64,000 nucleotides of DNA from Kiritimatiellia bacterium (lineage in GTDB: Bacteria > Verrucomicrobiota > Kiritimatiellia > UBA8416 > YA12-FULL-48-11): contig JAQUPZ010000004.1 of assembly GCA_028716365.1 (NCBI GenBank), forward strand, positions 186,001 through 250,000. Reading direction: 5' to 3'. Positions 1 through 8,691 of this stretch are shown in pieces; position 1 is the first letter of the stretch; every line of letters starts with the position of its first letter. The translations under genes and the position numbers were made by a program. The notes under the pieces were generated by a model. The model ran no database searches and had not been told where the DNA came from. It worked only from the letters and a program-made list of their open reading frames with translations.

Positions 1-1021
1 TAAAATATTCTCAAATGACGGGTTCAAGGTATCCGAGAACGTTGAGCGGCAAATTGAAGATCTTGTGGTTTCCGGTAAGATCAACAACATAAGACCAACT
101 GCCGACAAAATAGGTAAAGCCCACAGAATTGATGATGCAATCGGCCGATATATTGAACTTTGTAAACGTACTTTTCCAGACGACCTTACTTTGGACGGGA
201 TAAAGATTGTTGTAGATTGTGCCAATGGCGCAACCTATAAAATAGCACCTACCATATTCTCCGAGCTCGGTGCAGATGTGAGAACTATTCACTGTGAACC
301 TGATGGTAAAAACATCAATGATAATTGCGGATCCCAGTTCACAAAAGACCTGTCAATTGCTGTCAGACGAACAAGAGCTGACGCTGGACTAGCATTTGAT
401 GGTGATGGGGACAGGCTGATTGTTATTGACGAAAAAGGTAATGAACTAACCGGTGATCATATAATTGCCATCTGTGCAGCAAAAATGAAAATGCGAAGGA
501 CTCTCGGCAAACCCATGGTAATCATAACACCAATGAGTAATATTGGCCTTCGCATTGCTCTGAATAAAATGGGTATTAAATACAAAGATGCAGAAGTAGG
601 CGATCGTAACGTCCTGGAAATGATGCATAAGTATGGAGTTACATTGGGCGGTGAACAATCAGGACATATCATCTTCCGAAACCTTCATACTACTGGTGAT
701 GGTATTATTTCTGCACTTCAAATTCTTGCTGCAATTCGCCGAACTGGCAAAACCCTCTCCGAGATGTCAAAAATTGTAAAAGTTGCTCCTCAAAAATTAA
801 TTAATATCGAAGTAAGTCATAAACCGCCAATTGAATCTGTTACAGCCCTGCGAAAAGCTATTGCCCGTGTAGAATCAAAACTGGGGAAAAATGGCCGTGT
901 CCTTATCCGATATTCCGGCACACAAATGCTCTGCCGTGTTATGGTTGAAGGTCCGACAGAACGACTTACTAATAAACTCGCTGCTTATCTTGCGAATACC
1001 GTACGTGAAGTAATCGCATGA
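1..1021 (+). CDS. glmM: Phosphoglucosamine mutase GlmM, 3' part (5' end outside the window)
   Basis: Interconverts glucosamine-6-phosphate and glucosamine-1-phosphate in the cytoplasm, on the way to UDP-GlcNAc. The frame is open from base 2, so the N-terminal part with the phosphoserine loop lies upstream. Seen: 'RIDDAIGRYIE', 'VDCANGATYKIAP' and 'NINDNCGS', which are characteristic of GlmM rather than of phosphomannomutases; the metal loop 'DGDGDR'; the sugar-binding 'GGEQSGH'; and the C-terminal phosphate-binding loop 'RYSGTQ' near 910 (the family usually has R-x-SGTE-P, so the loop is slightly diverged). It heads a + strand group that ends in nagB, which acts on the same substrate, so a shared amino-sugar theme is likely. 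The family is sure; only the missing 5' end limits the call. Confidence 0.93.
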   Translation, partial: KIFSNDGFKVSENVERQIEDLVVSGKINNIRPTADKIGKAHRIDDAIGRYIELCKRTFPDDLTLDGIKIVVDCANGATYKIAPTIFSELGADVRTIHCEPDGKNINDNCGSQFTKDLSIAVRRTRADAGLAFDGDGDRLIVIDEKGNELTGDHIIAICAAKMKMRRTLGKPMVIITPMSNIGLRIALNKMGIKYKDAEVGDRNVLEMMHKYGVTLGGEQSGHIIFRNLHTTGDGIISALQILAAIRRTGKTLSEMSKIVKVAPQKLINIEVSHKPPIESVTALRKAIARVESKLGKNGRVLIRYSGTQMLCRVMVEGPTERLTNKLAAYLANTVREVIA

Positions 1022-1040
1022 TTTTTGAAGTTTAGTATTT

Positions 1041-1071
1041 TTTACGATAAAATTGTTTAATCGTGTATAAT
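1041..1071 (+). promoter_or_regulatory. Possible sigma70-type promoter before the deacetylase gene
   Basis: A perfect TATAAT lies at 1066-1071 in the AT-rich gap after glmM. The best -35 match is TTTACG at 1041-1046 with a long 19-base spacer, so only the -10 element is convincing. It would give the deacetylase-to-nagB genes their own transcription start. Confidence 0.3.
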
Positions 1072-1142
1072 GATAACGCGTATTTACGGGAAAGCCCTTA
1101 AATCTGATTGAATTACTGATGTAGACCTGTTAAAAGAAAAAT

Positions 1143-1997
1143 ATGAAATTTAATAATTCAAATGCTGAAGTTTATGTACCGGATGGCCTCTTTGACGAAT
1201 CCGCTCTAAAAAGAACAACGCACATTGGGTTCGGCGCACATCAGGATGATCTTGAAATCCTTGCGTTTCATGGAATTTTAGAATGTCTGAATACACCAGG
1301 GAAATGGTTTACCGGTGTAACATGTACTGATGGTGCTGGAAGTCCAAGGATTGGCCGTTACGCCAATTTTACTAATGAACAAATGCAGGAAACAAGATGG
1401 CAAGAGCAAAGGCATGCCGCATCAATCGGACGTTATTCATCTGTAATCCAGTTAAAATATGCCAGTTCCGCAATCAAAGATCCCAAAAACCGAACAGTTC
1501 CTGATGATTTCAGGACCATTTTGTCGTTTGCAAAACCAACAGTTATTTACACACATAATTTAACCGACAAACATGACACACATGTTGGAGTGGTTTTAAA
1601 ATTGATTTCCATGTTGCGCGAATTGTCACCCGAAAAACGTCCCGAAAAAGTTTACGGGGTGGAAATATGGCGTGACCTCGACTGGATGCCTGATAAGGCC
1701 AAAGTTGTCCTTGACGTTAGCGGTGCTGATCATACTGCAGCAGCGCTCCTAGGTGTGTATGATTCACAAATTGCCGGTGGTAAACGATACGATCTAGCCA
1801 CAATGGGACGTTGGCGTGCTAATGCAACTTATTTTGAGAGTCACGGCGTGGATACAACGCAGATGACTTCTTTTGCGATGGATTTAACCCCACTGATAAC
1901 AAATAAAGACCTCGACATCGTTGATTATGCAACAGATTTTGTTTCAAAGTTTAAAGACGATGTAGTAAGCCGGCTGCGTAAACATATAACACAGTGA
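1143..1997 (+). CDS. PIG-L (LmbE-like) family N-deacetylase
   Basis: 284 aa. Zn-dependent de-N-acetylases of this family remove acetyl groups from GlcNAc-containing sugars or conjugates (MshB, BshB, PIG-L). The motif 'AHQDDLE' at residues 32-38 is a variant of the usual AHPDD(E/D), with Gln for Pro. H33, D36 and H147 (in 'HDTHVGV') would form the metal triad and D35 the base. No signal peptide is seen, so it is probably cytosolic. It lies 121 bases after glmM and 87 before an aminotransferase, in a group ending with nagB, which suggests an amino-sugar substrate. The exact substrate cannot be read from sequence. The ATG start has no strong ribosome-binding site. Confidence 0.85.
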   Translation: MKFNNSNAEVYVPDGLFDESALKRTTHIGFGAHQDDLEILAFHGILECLNTPGKWFTGVTCTDGAGSPRIGRYANFTNEQMQETRWQEQRHAASIGRYSSVIQLKYASSAIKDPKNRTVPDDFRTILSFAKPTVIYTHNLTDKHDTHVGVVLKLISMLRELSPEKRPEKVYGVEIWRDLDWMPDKAKVVLDVSGADHTAAALLGVYDSQIAGGKRYDLATMGRWRANATYFESHGVDTTQMTSFAMDLTPLITNKDLDIVDYATDFVSKFKDDVVSRLRKHITQ

Positions 1998-2084
1998 TTT
2001 GAAAAATAAACAAACTGGGAAGTCAATCTCGAAACAACTTTGAGCTCAGGCTTCTGAAAAATTAAGACATAAAAGGAGAGTGAA

Positions 2085-3209
2085 ATGAAAGTTCCGTTCT
2101 ATGGTCACGTAAAACAGTATCATAACATCAAGGCAGAAATTGATAAGAATATCAACGAAGTATTGGAGAGCGGTCAGTATGTCATGGGGCCAATGCTTGG
2201 CCGTTTTGAAAAAGAACTCGCTGTTTATTTTGGAACAAAGCATGCCGTCGGCGTTGGTAATGGTACCGATGCAATATGGCTTACTCTTATGGCTTTAGGA
2301 ATCGGTCCTGGAGATGAATGTATTACAACAGTAAATACATTTTTCGCCACAGCCGAAGCCGCTTGGACCGCTGGTGCAAAAGTAGTTTTTGTTGATTGCG
2401 ATCCCAAGACAAAGTGTATTAATCCCGACAAAATCGAAAAAGCAATCAATAAAAAAACAAAAGCAATTATCCCAGTCCATCTCTACGGTCAGTGTGCCGA
2501 TATGCGTGCAATTCGCGCCATAGCAGACAAATACAAGTTATTTGTGATTGAAGACAATGCCCAGGCGATTGATGCCCGTGGCGCTGATTTCAAGCAAGGC
2601 GAGCTAAGTGACGCTGTGACAACGAGTTTTATTATTCAGAAGAACCTTGGAACATTTGGTGATGGTGGTGCTGTCGTAACAAACAATTCTGAAATCGACA
2701 GACAAGTCCGTAAGATGCGAAATCATGGTTCTGAAAAGCGATCCTGTCATAGTTATGGTTTTAACAGCCGTTTGGATGACCTTCATGCTGGTATACTCAG
2801 CGCCAAACTCAAATACATTACGAAATGGTCAGATCAGCGTCGTGCATGGGCGGTTCAGTACAATAATGGTTTGAAGAGTGCAAAGAATATTACGCTGCCA
2901 TATGAAGCACCCGGTTATCGACATGTTTATCACTTGTACGTTATAGAGACCAAGAAACCGGAACAACGTGATGTGTTATTGAAATTCCTTAACGATAATG
3001 GCATTGACGCTAAATGCCATTATCCTATTACAATTCATCAGCAGGAAGGATTCCCTTGGGGGAAAAAGGCACGTCTTTGTGGGAAACAAAAATATTCCGA
3101 AAAGAATGCTGCCACATGCCTAAGCCTGCCGATGTTTCCTGAACTGACCTCGGAAGAAGTCAACTACACAATCGCCAAAGTGATTGAGTGGGACAAAGCG
3201 CAGAAATAG
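2085..3209 (+). CDS. DegT/DnrJ/EryC1 PLP-dependent sugar aminotransferase
   Basis: 374 aa, full length for the family. It would transfer an amino group from glutamate to a keto-sugar, as nucleotide or phosphate. The PLP lysine is present in 'QKNLGTFGDGG', in the canonical place, and 'VIEDNAQA' carries the Asp that contacts the PLP ring nitrogen. 'VGNGTDAIWL' is the phosphate-binding region. A clear AGGAG lies upstream of the ATG. The next gene is a Gfo/Idh dehydrogenase 31 bases downstream. Such pairs make 3-keto then 3-amino sugars: WbpB/WbpE for UDP-GlcNAc3NAcA, GnnA/GnnB for lipid A, and NtdC/NtdA at the sugar-phosphate level for kanosamine. Which of these applies is open. Confidence 0.88.
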   Translation: MKVPFYGHVKQYHNIKAEIDKNINEVLESGQYVMGPMLGRFEKELAVYFGTKHAVGVGNGTDAIWLTLMALGIGPGDECITTVNTFFATAEAAWTAGAKVVFVDCDPKTKCINPDKIEKAINKKTKAIIPVHLYGQCADMRAIRAIADKYKLFVIEDNAQAIDARGADFKQGELSDAVTTSFIIQKNLGTFGDGGAVVTNNSEIDRQVRKMRNHGSEKRSCHSYGFNSRLDDLHAGILSAKLKYITKWSDQRRAWAVQYNNGLKSAKNITLPYEAPGYRHVYHLYVIETKKPEQRDVLLKFLNDNGIDAKCHYPITIHQQEGFPWGKKARLCGKQKYSEKNAATCLSLPMFPELTSEEVNYTIAKVIEWDKAQK

Positions 3210-3240
3210 CATTGTAGTTGAATTCCAGCAGGAGATCGAA

Positions 3241-4311
3241 ATGAACAACGTTTATAAAGTAGTTGTTGTTGGCATGGGTAAACGAGGGAAACATCATGCG
3301 ACCGCTTTTAATGCAAATCCACGCTTTAAAGTTGTAGGAATTTGCGATATCGATAAATCCAGAGCCGATGCTGCAGCTCCACAACTGGGAAATCCTCAAG
3401 TCGAAACAGATGCGGCGACGCTTGCTTCAGCAGTGAAACCCGACGTCTTCTGCTTCTGTACCCTACCCTCGATTCGATTGGACTTGATAAAACTTGGGAT
3501 TAAGAGCCGGGTTAAGTTGATTGCCTTCGAAAAACCTGTGGCCATGTCGAGCTCTGAAGCAATGAAAATCAAAAAGCTGATCGATAAGAGCGGTGTTAAG
3601 GCTGTCGTAAGCCACCAGCATCGTTATGGAGAACATTATCGCAAGGTAAAGGAGATCATTGCCAGTGGTGCACTGGGTCGTATACACACTGTATACGGCA
3701 CTGCAAGCGGATGGATGATGCACATGCTGAGCCATCTCATCGACTACATGCGCTGGTACAATAATGAAGCTGAAGCTAATTGGGTTATGGGCCAAGCGGC
3801 AGGACTTGGCAAATTCGCTGATGTGCACTCATCTCCGGATTATATTGGCGGTTTTATTCAATTCACCAATGGCGTACGTGGTATTGTGGAATGTGGCGCG
3901 GGAGCACCTGACGTTCCTGAAGTTGATTATTGGTGGCGCAAGTGCCGCATAGGAGCACAGGGTACAGATGGTTATGCTGAAGTCCTTACGGGTGGCGGTT
4001 GGCGTGCAGTTACAAAGAACGGTGCTTCTTCCGGCAGCGGCTGCATGAATTACGATAACGATATGCCCCCATATATTCAAGAAATGGCCGATTGGCTGGA
4101 TGATGATCGCAAGGTTCATTCGTGTAATTTCACAAGTGCTTACAAGGGATTCGAGATCATGATGGGACTTTGTCGTTCTGTTATCGAAGGTGGCCAAATC
4201 GCGCTGCCTTTGACAAAAGGCAAGAAGGAACTCAAGAAACTTTCGAAAACAATTCCAGAAAAGAAAGTCATGGTTTCCACCTCTGTAAACGCGAAAGAGT
4301 ATGGCGTCTAA
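3241..4311 (+). CDS. Gfo/Idh/MocA-family NAD(P)-dependent sugar dehydrogenase
   Basis: 356 aa from the ATG at 3241, chosen because AGGAG lies about seven bases before it; the frame is open further upstream, but that would overlap the aminotransferase. N-terminal Rossmann fold with 'VGMGKRGKHH'; the family's 'EKP' motif with its catalytic Lys is present in 'FEKPVAMSS'. The C-terminal alpha/beta domain holds 'SHLIDYM', a likely active-site His region. It probably oxidises a sugar hydroxyl to the ketone used by the preceding aminotransferase. Its stop codon overlaps the nagB start (TAATG), which implies translational coupling. The substrate is unknown; UDP-GlcNAc derivatives or hexose phosphates are the main options. 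Confidence 0.87.
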   Translation: MNNVYKVVVVGMGKRGKHHATAFNANPRFKVVGICDIDKSRADAAAPQLGNPQVETDAATLASAVKPDVFCFCTLPSIRLDLIKLGIKSRVKLIAFEKPVAMSSSEAMKIKKLIDKSGVKAVVSHQHRYGEHYRKVKEIIASGALGRIHTVYGTASGWMMHMLSHLIDYMRWYNNEAEANWVMGQAAGLGKFADVHSSPDYIGGFIQFTNGVRGIVECGAGAPDVPEVDYWWRKCRIGAQGTDGYAEVLTGGGWRAVTKNGASSGSGCMNYDNDMPPYIQEMADWLDDDRKVHSCNFTSAYKGFEIMMGLCRSVIEGGQIALPLTKGKKELKKLSKTIPEKKVMVSTSVNAKEYGV

Positions 4312-5096
4312 TGGAAGTTATCATTCAGAAAGACGAGGATAAGGCATCTCTTCTTGTAGCGCGTCTCATTGCAAAAGAACTTAAGGCGAAACCATCATTG
4401 GTTCTTGGATTGGCCACTGGGCGTACCATGGAACGGGTTTATGCCAAACTTGTCCAGTTACATCGGGAAGAAGGACTGGATTTCTCGTTATGTCGTACAT
4501 TCAATTTGGACGAATACGTTGGTCTGGAATCCGACCATCAAGGTTCTTATCACTTTTTTATGAAGCAACATCTGTTCAGCAAAATAAATATAGATCCACG
4601 TAATACCCATCTCCCGAACGGGATGGCATCTGATTTGGCAAAAGAATGCGAAGATTATGAACGTCTTATAGCAGATTGCGGGGGTATTGATCTGCAACTG
4701 CTGGGGATTGGTTCTGACGGCCATATTGGATTCAACGAACCATTGTCAGCTCTTCGATCTCGTACGAGGGAAAAAGCATTGGCCCCGGCTACTATCAAAC
4801 AAAATGGACCGCTATTTGAGTCTTTAGACCAGATGCCGAAACGCGGATTAACTATGGGGGTTGGCACGATCCAGGAATCAAAGCATTGTCTTTTACTTGC
4901 AACTGGAAAACAAAAGGCAGCTGTTCTGGCACGCGCAGTTGAAGGCCCTATCACGTCCATGATATCAGCAACGGCTTTACAATTACATCCACACTGTTGT
5001 GTTGTGGCAGATGAAGCTGCTGCGAGCAAACTTCAGGAACAAGCCTACTACCGCTGGATTTTTGAAAATGAGCCAGAATGGGACGATTTTCATTAA
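4311..5096 (+). CDS. nagB: Glucosamine-6-phosphate deaminase
   Basis: 261 aa (E. coli NagB has 266). Converts glucosamine-6-phosphate to fructose-6-phosphate and ammonia. 'GIGSDGHIGFNEP' at 132-144 carries D136, H138 and E143, equivalent to the catalytic D141, H143 and E148 of E. coli; D67 in 'NLDEYVGL' matches D72. The ATG at 4311 overlaps the previous stop by one base. Co-transcribed with the deacetylase, aminotransferase and dehydrogenase, it could link a deacetylated or aminated sugar phosphate to glycolysis or, run in reverse, supply GlcN6P. The next gene converges from the other strand 20 bases away; no terminator hairpin is evident between them. Confidence 0.93.
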   Translation: MEVIIQKDEDKASLLVARLIAKELKAKPSLVLGLATGRTMERVYAKLVQLHREEGLDFSLCRTFNLDEYVGLESDHQGSYHFFMKQHLFSKINIDPRNTHLPNGMASDLAKECEDYERLIADCGGIDLQLLGIGSDGHIGFNEPLSALRSRTREKALAPATIKQNGPLFESLDQMPKRGLTMGVGTIQESKHCLLLATGKQKAAVLARAVEGPITSMISATALQLHPHCCVVADEAAASKLQEQAYYRWIFENEPEWDDFH

Positions 5097-5116
5097 CGAG
5101 ATTATCTCCAGCACAG

Positions 5117-6391
5117 TTACGATACCGTCTCTTTTGCATTACAGTCAGATTGTTTAATATTGAGAAATCCTAACATCCAAATACCTGCCAGAATTAGAAC
5201 ATGAGTCAATACTAATACGGTCAAAATAAATGATATAGTCAAACTAGAGCGCCAAGCATATAACAATAACGTCATTACTACAGCAGGAATGGCAACACAC
5301 CAGAGGAATGCATAGCGATGCCGGGCCATCTCAACACTCGCAATTACCTGGATGATCCCATTTAATCCCATTATCAAAGTATAAAGCCAAAGATATTGTG
5401 CATAAGGCAAAAATACCTTGTTCCACATTAACAGCAAAGGTCTTGCTGTAACAGCAAAAGTACCTACAGAAACCAAGGTGACAACGCTGCCGAATATCAA
5501 TGCCTGTTTATAGAAACGATTTACTTCGCGGCCAGCAGCATGTTCCGCTGCTGCGAATGGAAAGATGACAAACACTATTGATGTAATAATGTAGTTTGGC
5601 ACAACACCTAGGGTTGCAATAGCCCCATAACCTCCGGAATGTTCGACGATAAAATTCCTGACGAACAACGTAGCGATATTAGAAAGAAGCGATATACAAC
5701 AAAGATAAACATTCATTGGAAGTAACATTGTCTTCATCAATTTAACTTCTTCAACATCACGACTCTTCGGGCCAGATAATAGTCCTTTAAAAAGAACCAC
5801 AATAATCGCGCCTGTTACTATTCCTGGAACTGCTTTCGCAATCATCGCACCAAGAAGGTCTAGTGAACACAATTCCACCAACCAGAAAGTAAACCCGAGC
5901 ATGGATATCGATGAAAGAAATGAATAAACAAGCATAAGACGATAATTTTGGGTCCCCTGGAAAATTGCCAGACACATCTGCTGCCACCAGGCAAACACAA
6001 AAAGCGATGCGATTATATAGATATAGACATCCGGACAAAGATGAAGCCTTGTTAAAATATGTGTTTTAAAACATAAAACTATAATTGCAGACGCTATACT
6101 TCCTACTAGTGAAATGACCAGCATATCCATGAGGAGCCCACGGTATTCATTATTCTTTCCCAGAGCGCGAAAACGACTAATAGATTTAACGGCAATTTGA
6201 AAAAGTCCGGCGACAGGCAGAATAAAAATACCCAGAAACGCAAATACAGGGTCAATCGCACCAAAATCCTCAGGTGAAAGTCGATACCCCAAATAAACTC
6301 TGCAGATCAAATTCGAAATGTCGCCGCTTCGTGCGATAAAAAATATTAACAATGCAGACCATCCAAGGGGCCCCAACCATTTCCTCAACAT
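5117..6391 (-). CDS. Polysaccharide flippase, Wzx/MATE-like membrane protein
   Basis: About 424 aa and highly hydrophobic, with about 12 predicted membrane segments and the even hydrophobic spacing typical of Wzx/MurJ/PST-type exporters. Such proteins flip lipid-linked oligosaccharides across the inner membrane. Start chosen at the ATG at 6391, 13 bases after the preceding gene's stop. An alternative TTG at 6427 overlaps that gene, and its nearby GGAGGAG is coding sequence for Glu-Glu and sits too close to the TTG to act as a binding site. It is the last gene of the - strand glycan locus, which fits export of the product. Family recognition rests on topology and position, not on a catalytic motif. 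Confidence 0.8.
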   Translation of the reverse strand: MLRKWLGPLGWSALLIFFIARSGDISNLICRVYLGYRLSPEDFGAIDPVFAFLGIFILPVAGLFQIAVKSISRFRALGKNNEYRGLLMDMLVISLVGSIASAIIVLCFKTHILTRLHLCPDVYIYIIASLFVFAWWQQMCLAIFQGTQNYRLMLVYSFLSSISMLGFTFWLVELCSLDLLGAMIAKAVPGIVTGAIIVVLFKGLLSGPKSRDVEEVKLMKTMLLPMNVYLCCISLLSNIATLFVRNFIVEHSGGYGAIATLGVVPNYIITSIVFVIFPFAAAEHAAGREVNRFYKQALIFGSVVTLVSVGTFAVTARPLLLMWNKVFLPYAQYLWLYTLIMGLNGIIQVIASVEMARHRYAFLWCVAIPAVVMTLLLYAWRSSLTISFILTVLVLTHVLILAGIWMLGFLNIKQSDCNAKETVS

Positions 6392-6404
6392 GGAAATAAT
6401 AACT

Positions 6405-7619
6405 TTAGGACTTTTGATGATGAACAAACTCCTCCAGGCAATTTAAAACATAAGTAACATCATCGTTATTCAAATCTTGATGGACACCAATATGAAAGCC
6501 ACTTTTACCGACATATTCCGCTTCCGGAAATTGTCCAATCTTATAACCAAGGAATTCGAATCCAGGACATTGTGTCGGCATAGACTGAAATAGACTTCTG
6601 GTTTCAATTCCACACTTTTCGAGGTATAATACAATATCGTTCCGCGAAAATGGTGCGTTTGGGGAGACAAGGACAGGCATCGCATGTGGTCCGATTTTTT
6701 CATATTTCTCTTCGATAAATGTTGAGAGATAAGGACCCATTCCCTGAACTCCTTTCATAAGGGTATGAAGATTATTTCTGCGTTTCGAGAGAATGGCATC
6801 ATAGTTACCAAGGTTTGCTATTCCTACCGCAGCCTCGAGCTCATTCATCTTGCAGGAATAGCCTATACGTTCAAATATAAACCGGATATCTCCTAGTTTC
6901 GGTTTTGAAAAACGTTTATCACAGTAGCCACCCGAGACGTTAAGCTTACAGGATTCACACTTGCAGGCCCTGCCGTGGGAACGTAAAGATCGTAGTATTT
7001 CCGCAACCTCCGCATTACCGGTAGTTATGACACCGCCTTCGATTGTTGTAATAATATGAGCTACATAGGTGCTGAAAGCACCCATATCGCCTATTGTCCC
7101 GACTGCCTTATCATGATAGGAAGCCCCATACGCTTCAGCCGCATCCTCGATCACCCTCAGTTTATGTTCCCGCGCAATGGCCATGATGGTATCCATCGCA
7201 GCAGGTTTGCCCATTAGGTGAACCGGCATAATGGCAATAGTACGCCCTGTGATTGACCTTTCTATCAGGGTAGGATTGATATTCAGTGTCTCGTGATTTA
7301 TGTCGACAAAAACCGGTTTAAACCCGGCGTGAAGGACGGAATTACCCGTCGCGACAAATGAAAGTGCCGGAACAATGATCTCGTCCCCGCGCCGGGCTCC
7401 AAAATCATAAAGGACAGCCATGGCCAGCGTATCCGCATCAGTACCGGTACTAACGGCTACTGCGTGCTTGACGCCAACAAGAGTTGCGAATTGTCTCTCG
7501 AACTGGCGGACCATGCGCCCGCTGGAAACACGACCGCTTTTCAGCGCCATCGTGACAAGCCTGATGGCCTCCTTAGGTATATTAATTGTTCCAAATGGTA
7601 CTTTTCTCTTTTTTCCCAT
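6405..7619 (-). CDS. DegT-fold enzyme with His in place of the PLP lysine (ColD/RfbH-like sugar 3-dehydratase homologue)
   Basis: 404 aa. The fold is that of DegT/DnrJ/EryC1 aminotransferases, but the PLP-anchoring Lys is replaced by His: 'FSTYVAHIITTIEGG' puts H188 where ArnB-type enzymes have Lys. ColD (GDP-4-keto-6-deoxymannose 3-dehydratase) and RfbH (CDP-sugar 3-dehydratase, E1) share this substitution; they remove the C3 hydroxyl. D159 in 'VIEDAAEAYG' keeps the PLP contact. RfbH binds a [2Fe-2S] cluster through Cys residues; here C219, C221, C224 and C233 form a related cluster followed by 'DKRF', but the upstream Cys of RfbH ('EDNC') is Ala (A160 or A161). No ferredoxin-type E3 reductase is nearby. 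GAGAG precedes the ATG. The substrate is probably a GDP-4-keto-6-deoxy sugar, given the GMD homologue in the same operon. Confidence 0.85.
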   Translation of the reverse strand: MGKKRKVPFGTINIPKEAIRLVTMALKSGRVSSGRMVRQFERQFATLVGVKHAVAVSTGTDADTLAMAVLYDFGARRGDEIIVPALSFVATGNSVLHAGFKPVFVDINHETLNINPTLIERSITGRTIAIMPVHLMGKPAAMDTIMAIAREHKLRVIEDAAEAYGASYHDKAVGTIGDMGAFSTYVAHIITTIEGGVITTGNAEVAEILRSLRSHGRACKCESCKLNVSGGYCDKRFSKPKLGDIRFIFERIGYSCKMNELEAAVGIANLGNYDAILSKRRNNLHTLMKGVQGMGPYLSTFIEEKYEKIGPHAMPVLVSPNAPFSRNDIVLYLEKCGIETRSLFQSMPTQCPGFEFLGYKIGQFPEAEYVGKSGFHIGVHQDLNNDDVTYVLNCLEEFVHHQKS

Positions 7620-7693
7620 ATATACTCTCTTTTTGCTCTGTAAATTGTGATAATACTAATAGCTGTTCGTATATAAAAGAATTTAGCAAAAGC

Positions 7694-8677
7694 TTATGGT
7701 TGATAAAAAACAACCTGCGAACCAAGGTTTTCAAAATGAAATGGAACATTTAAATACTTCTTCAGAGCTTTTTTTACACTATCATGGTTTTCCGGTTCAA
7801 CATAAAGAAGGACAAACCCTCCCCCCCCTGCACCGAGCAGTTTACCTCCAACTGCACCAGCATTTCTTGCCGCCTCATACATGGAATCAATCTCCGATGT
7901 TGTAATCCGGCTGCTTAACGTTTTCTTTATCCGCCAACTATCGTGCAGCAGATTTCCGAATCCATGAAGGCTTTCTGAGCTCGTCAGGATTCTCATTGCC
8001 TCATCGACCATTTGCTGCATCTCGATCAGTTCCATTTTCTTGTTCGGTATATTTTTTATTTGCTCGGCAGCGACTTCCGAAGCAATCCGTGACAATCCAG
8101 TATAAAAAAGCATGAGGCACCCCTCTAATGCATTCAGACGCTCATTTTCCATCACAACAGGATCAACACGAAAAGCACCGGTAGATAAAAATTCAATATG
8201 ATTAAGCCCTCCGTAAGCTGCCGCAATCTGGTCTTGTGATCCGACATTTTCACAAATCATTTTTTGTTCAACATAGATTGCATCTTCTGCAAGCTTTTTC
8301 TTCGAAATCATCTTTCCCTGAAGAGCATTAAGGGCATTCAATAGCCCTACCGTAAATGACGAACTTGAACCAAGACCGGTACGAGCAGGCAAATCACCAT
8401 CATGATGGATCTCAACACCCTCATCTATCTTTAAGAATTTCATACATTCCCGAACTGAAGGATGCATTATCTCGTTAATATCTTTTACGTTCTCAATTAC
8501 CGAATAGATAATCCTACTTTTGTGCTCGAAAAATGGAGGAAGTCTTCTACATGTTATCCAGCAGAACCTGTCGATAGTAACAGATAACACAGAACCTCCG
8601 TTATTCCCAAACCAAGCAGGATAATCAGTTCCACCGCCAAAAAAAGATATTCGGAATGGTGTTCTAGTTATAATCAT
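7694..8677 (-). CDS. GHMP-family sugar kinase, heptose-7-phosphate 1-kinase (HddA)-like, copy 1
   Basis: 327 aa. GHMP kinases phosphorylate sugars or isoprenoids; HddA phosphorylates D-glycero-D-manno-heptose 7-phosphate at C1. Seen: the N-terminal 'RTPFRISFFGGGTDYP' typical of HddA-like enzymes, the ATP loop 'GLGSSSS', and C-terminal 'GAGGGGF'. A paralogue at 35089-36060 sits with hddC and gmhA and is the better HddA candidate, so this copy may act on another sugar, for example as a fucokinase-like or modified-heptose kinase. It lies 14 bases downstream of an SDR gene. The 'GAGGGG' motif is written with an uninterrupted run of eight G (C8 at 7821-7828 on the + strand), which could slip. A 74-base gap separates it from the next gene. 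Confidence 0.85.
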   Translation of the reverse strand: MIITRTPFRISFFGGGTDYPAWFGNNGGSVLSVTIDRFCWITCRRLPPFFEHKSRIIYSVIENVKDINEIMHPSVRECMKFLKIDEGVEIHHDGDLPARTGLGSSSSFTVGLLNALNALQGKMISKKKLAEDAIYVEQKMICENVGSQDQIAAAYGGLNHIEFLSTGAFRVDPVVMENERLNALEGCLMLFYTGLSRIASEVAAEQIKNIPNKKMELIEMQQMVDEAMRILTSSESLHGFGNLLHDSWRIKKTLSSRITTSEIDSMYEAARNAGAVGGKLLGAGGGGFVLLYVEPENHDSVKKALKKYLNVPFHFENLGSQVVFYQP

Positions 8678-8691
8678 AGAAAGAAGACCAT

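Noticed and set aside
3829-4197. 122-residue - strand frame in the Gfo/Idh gene
   Set aside because: Overlaps the conserved C-terminal domain of the dehydrogenase and has no protein-family features.
7696-7905. 69-residue + strand frame within the HddA-like gene 1
   Set aside because: Shadow of the GHMP kinase on the other strand, which has full motif support.
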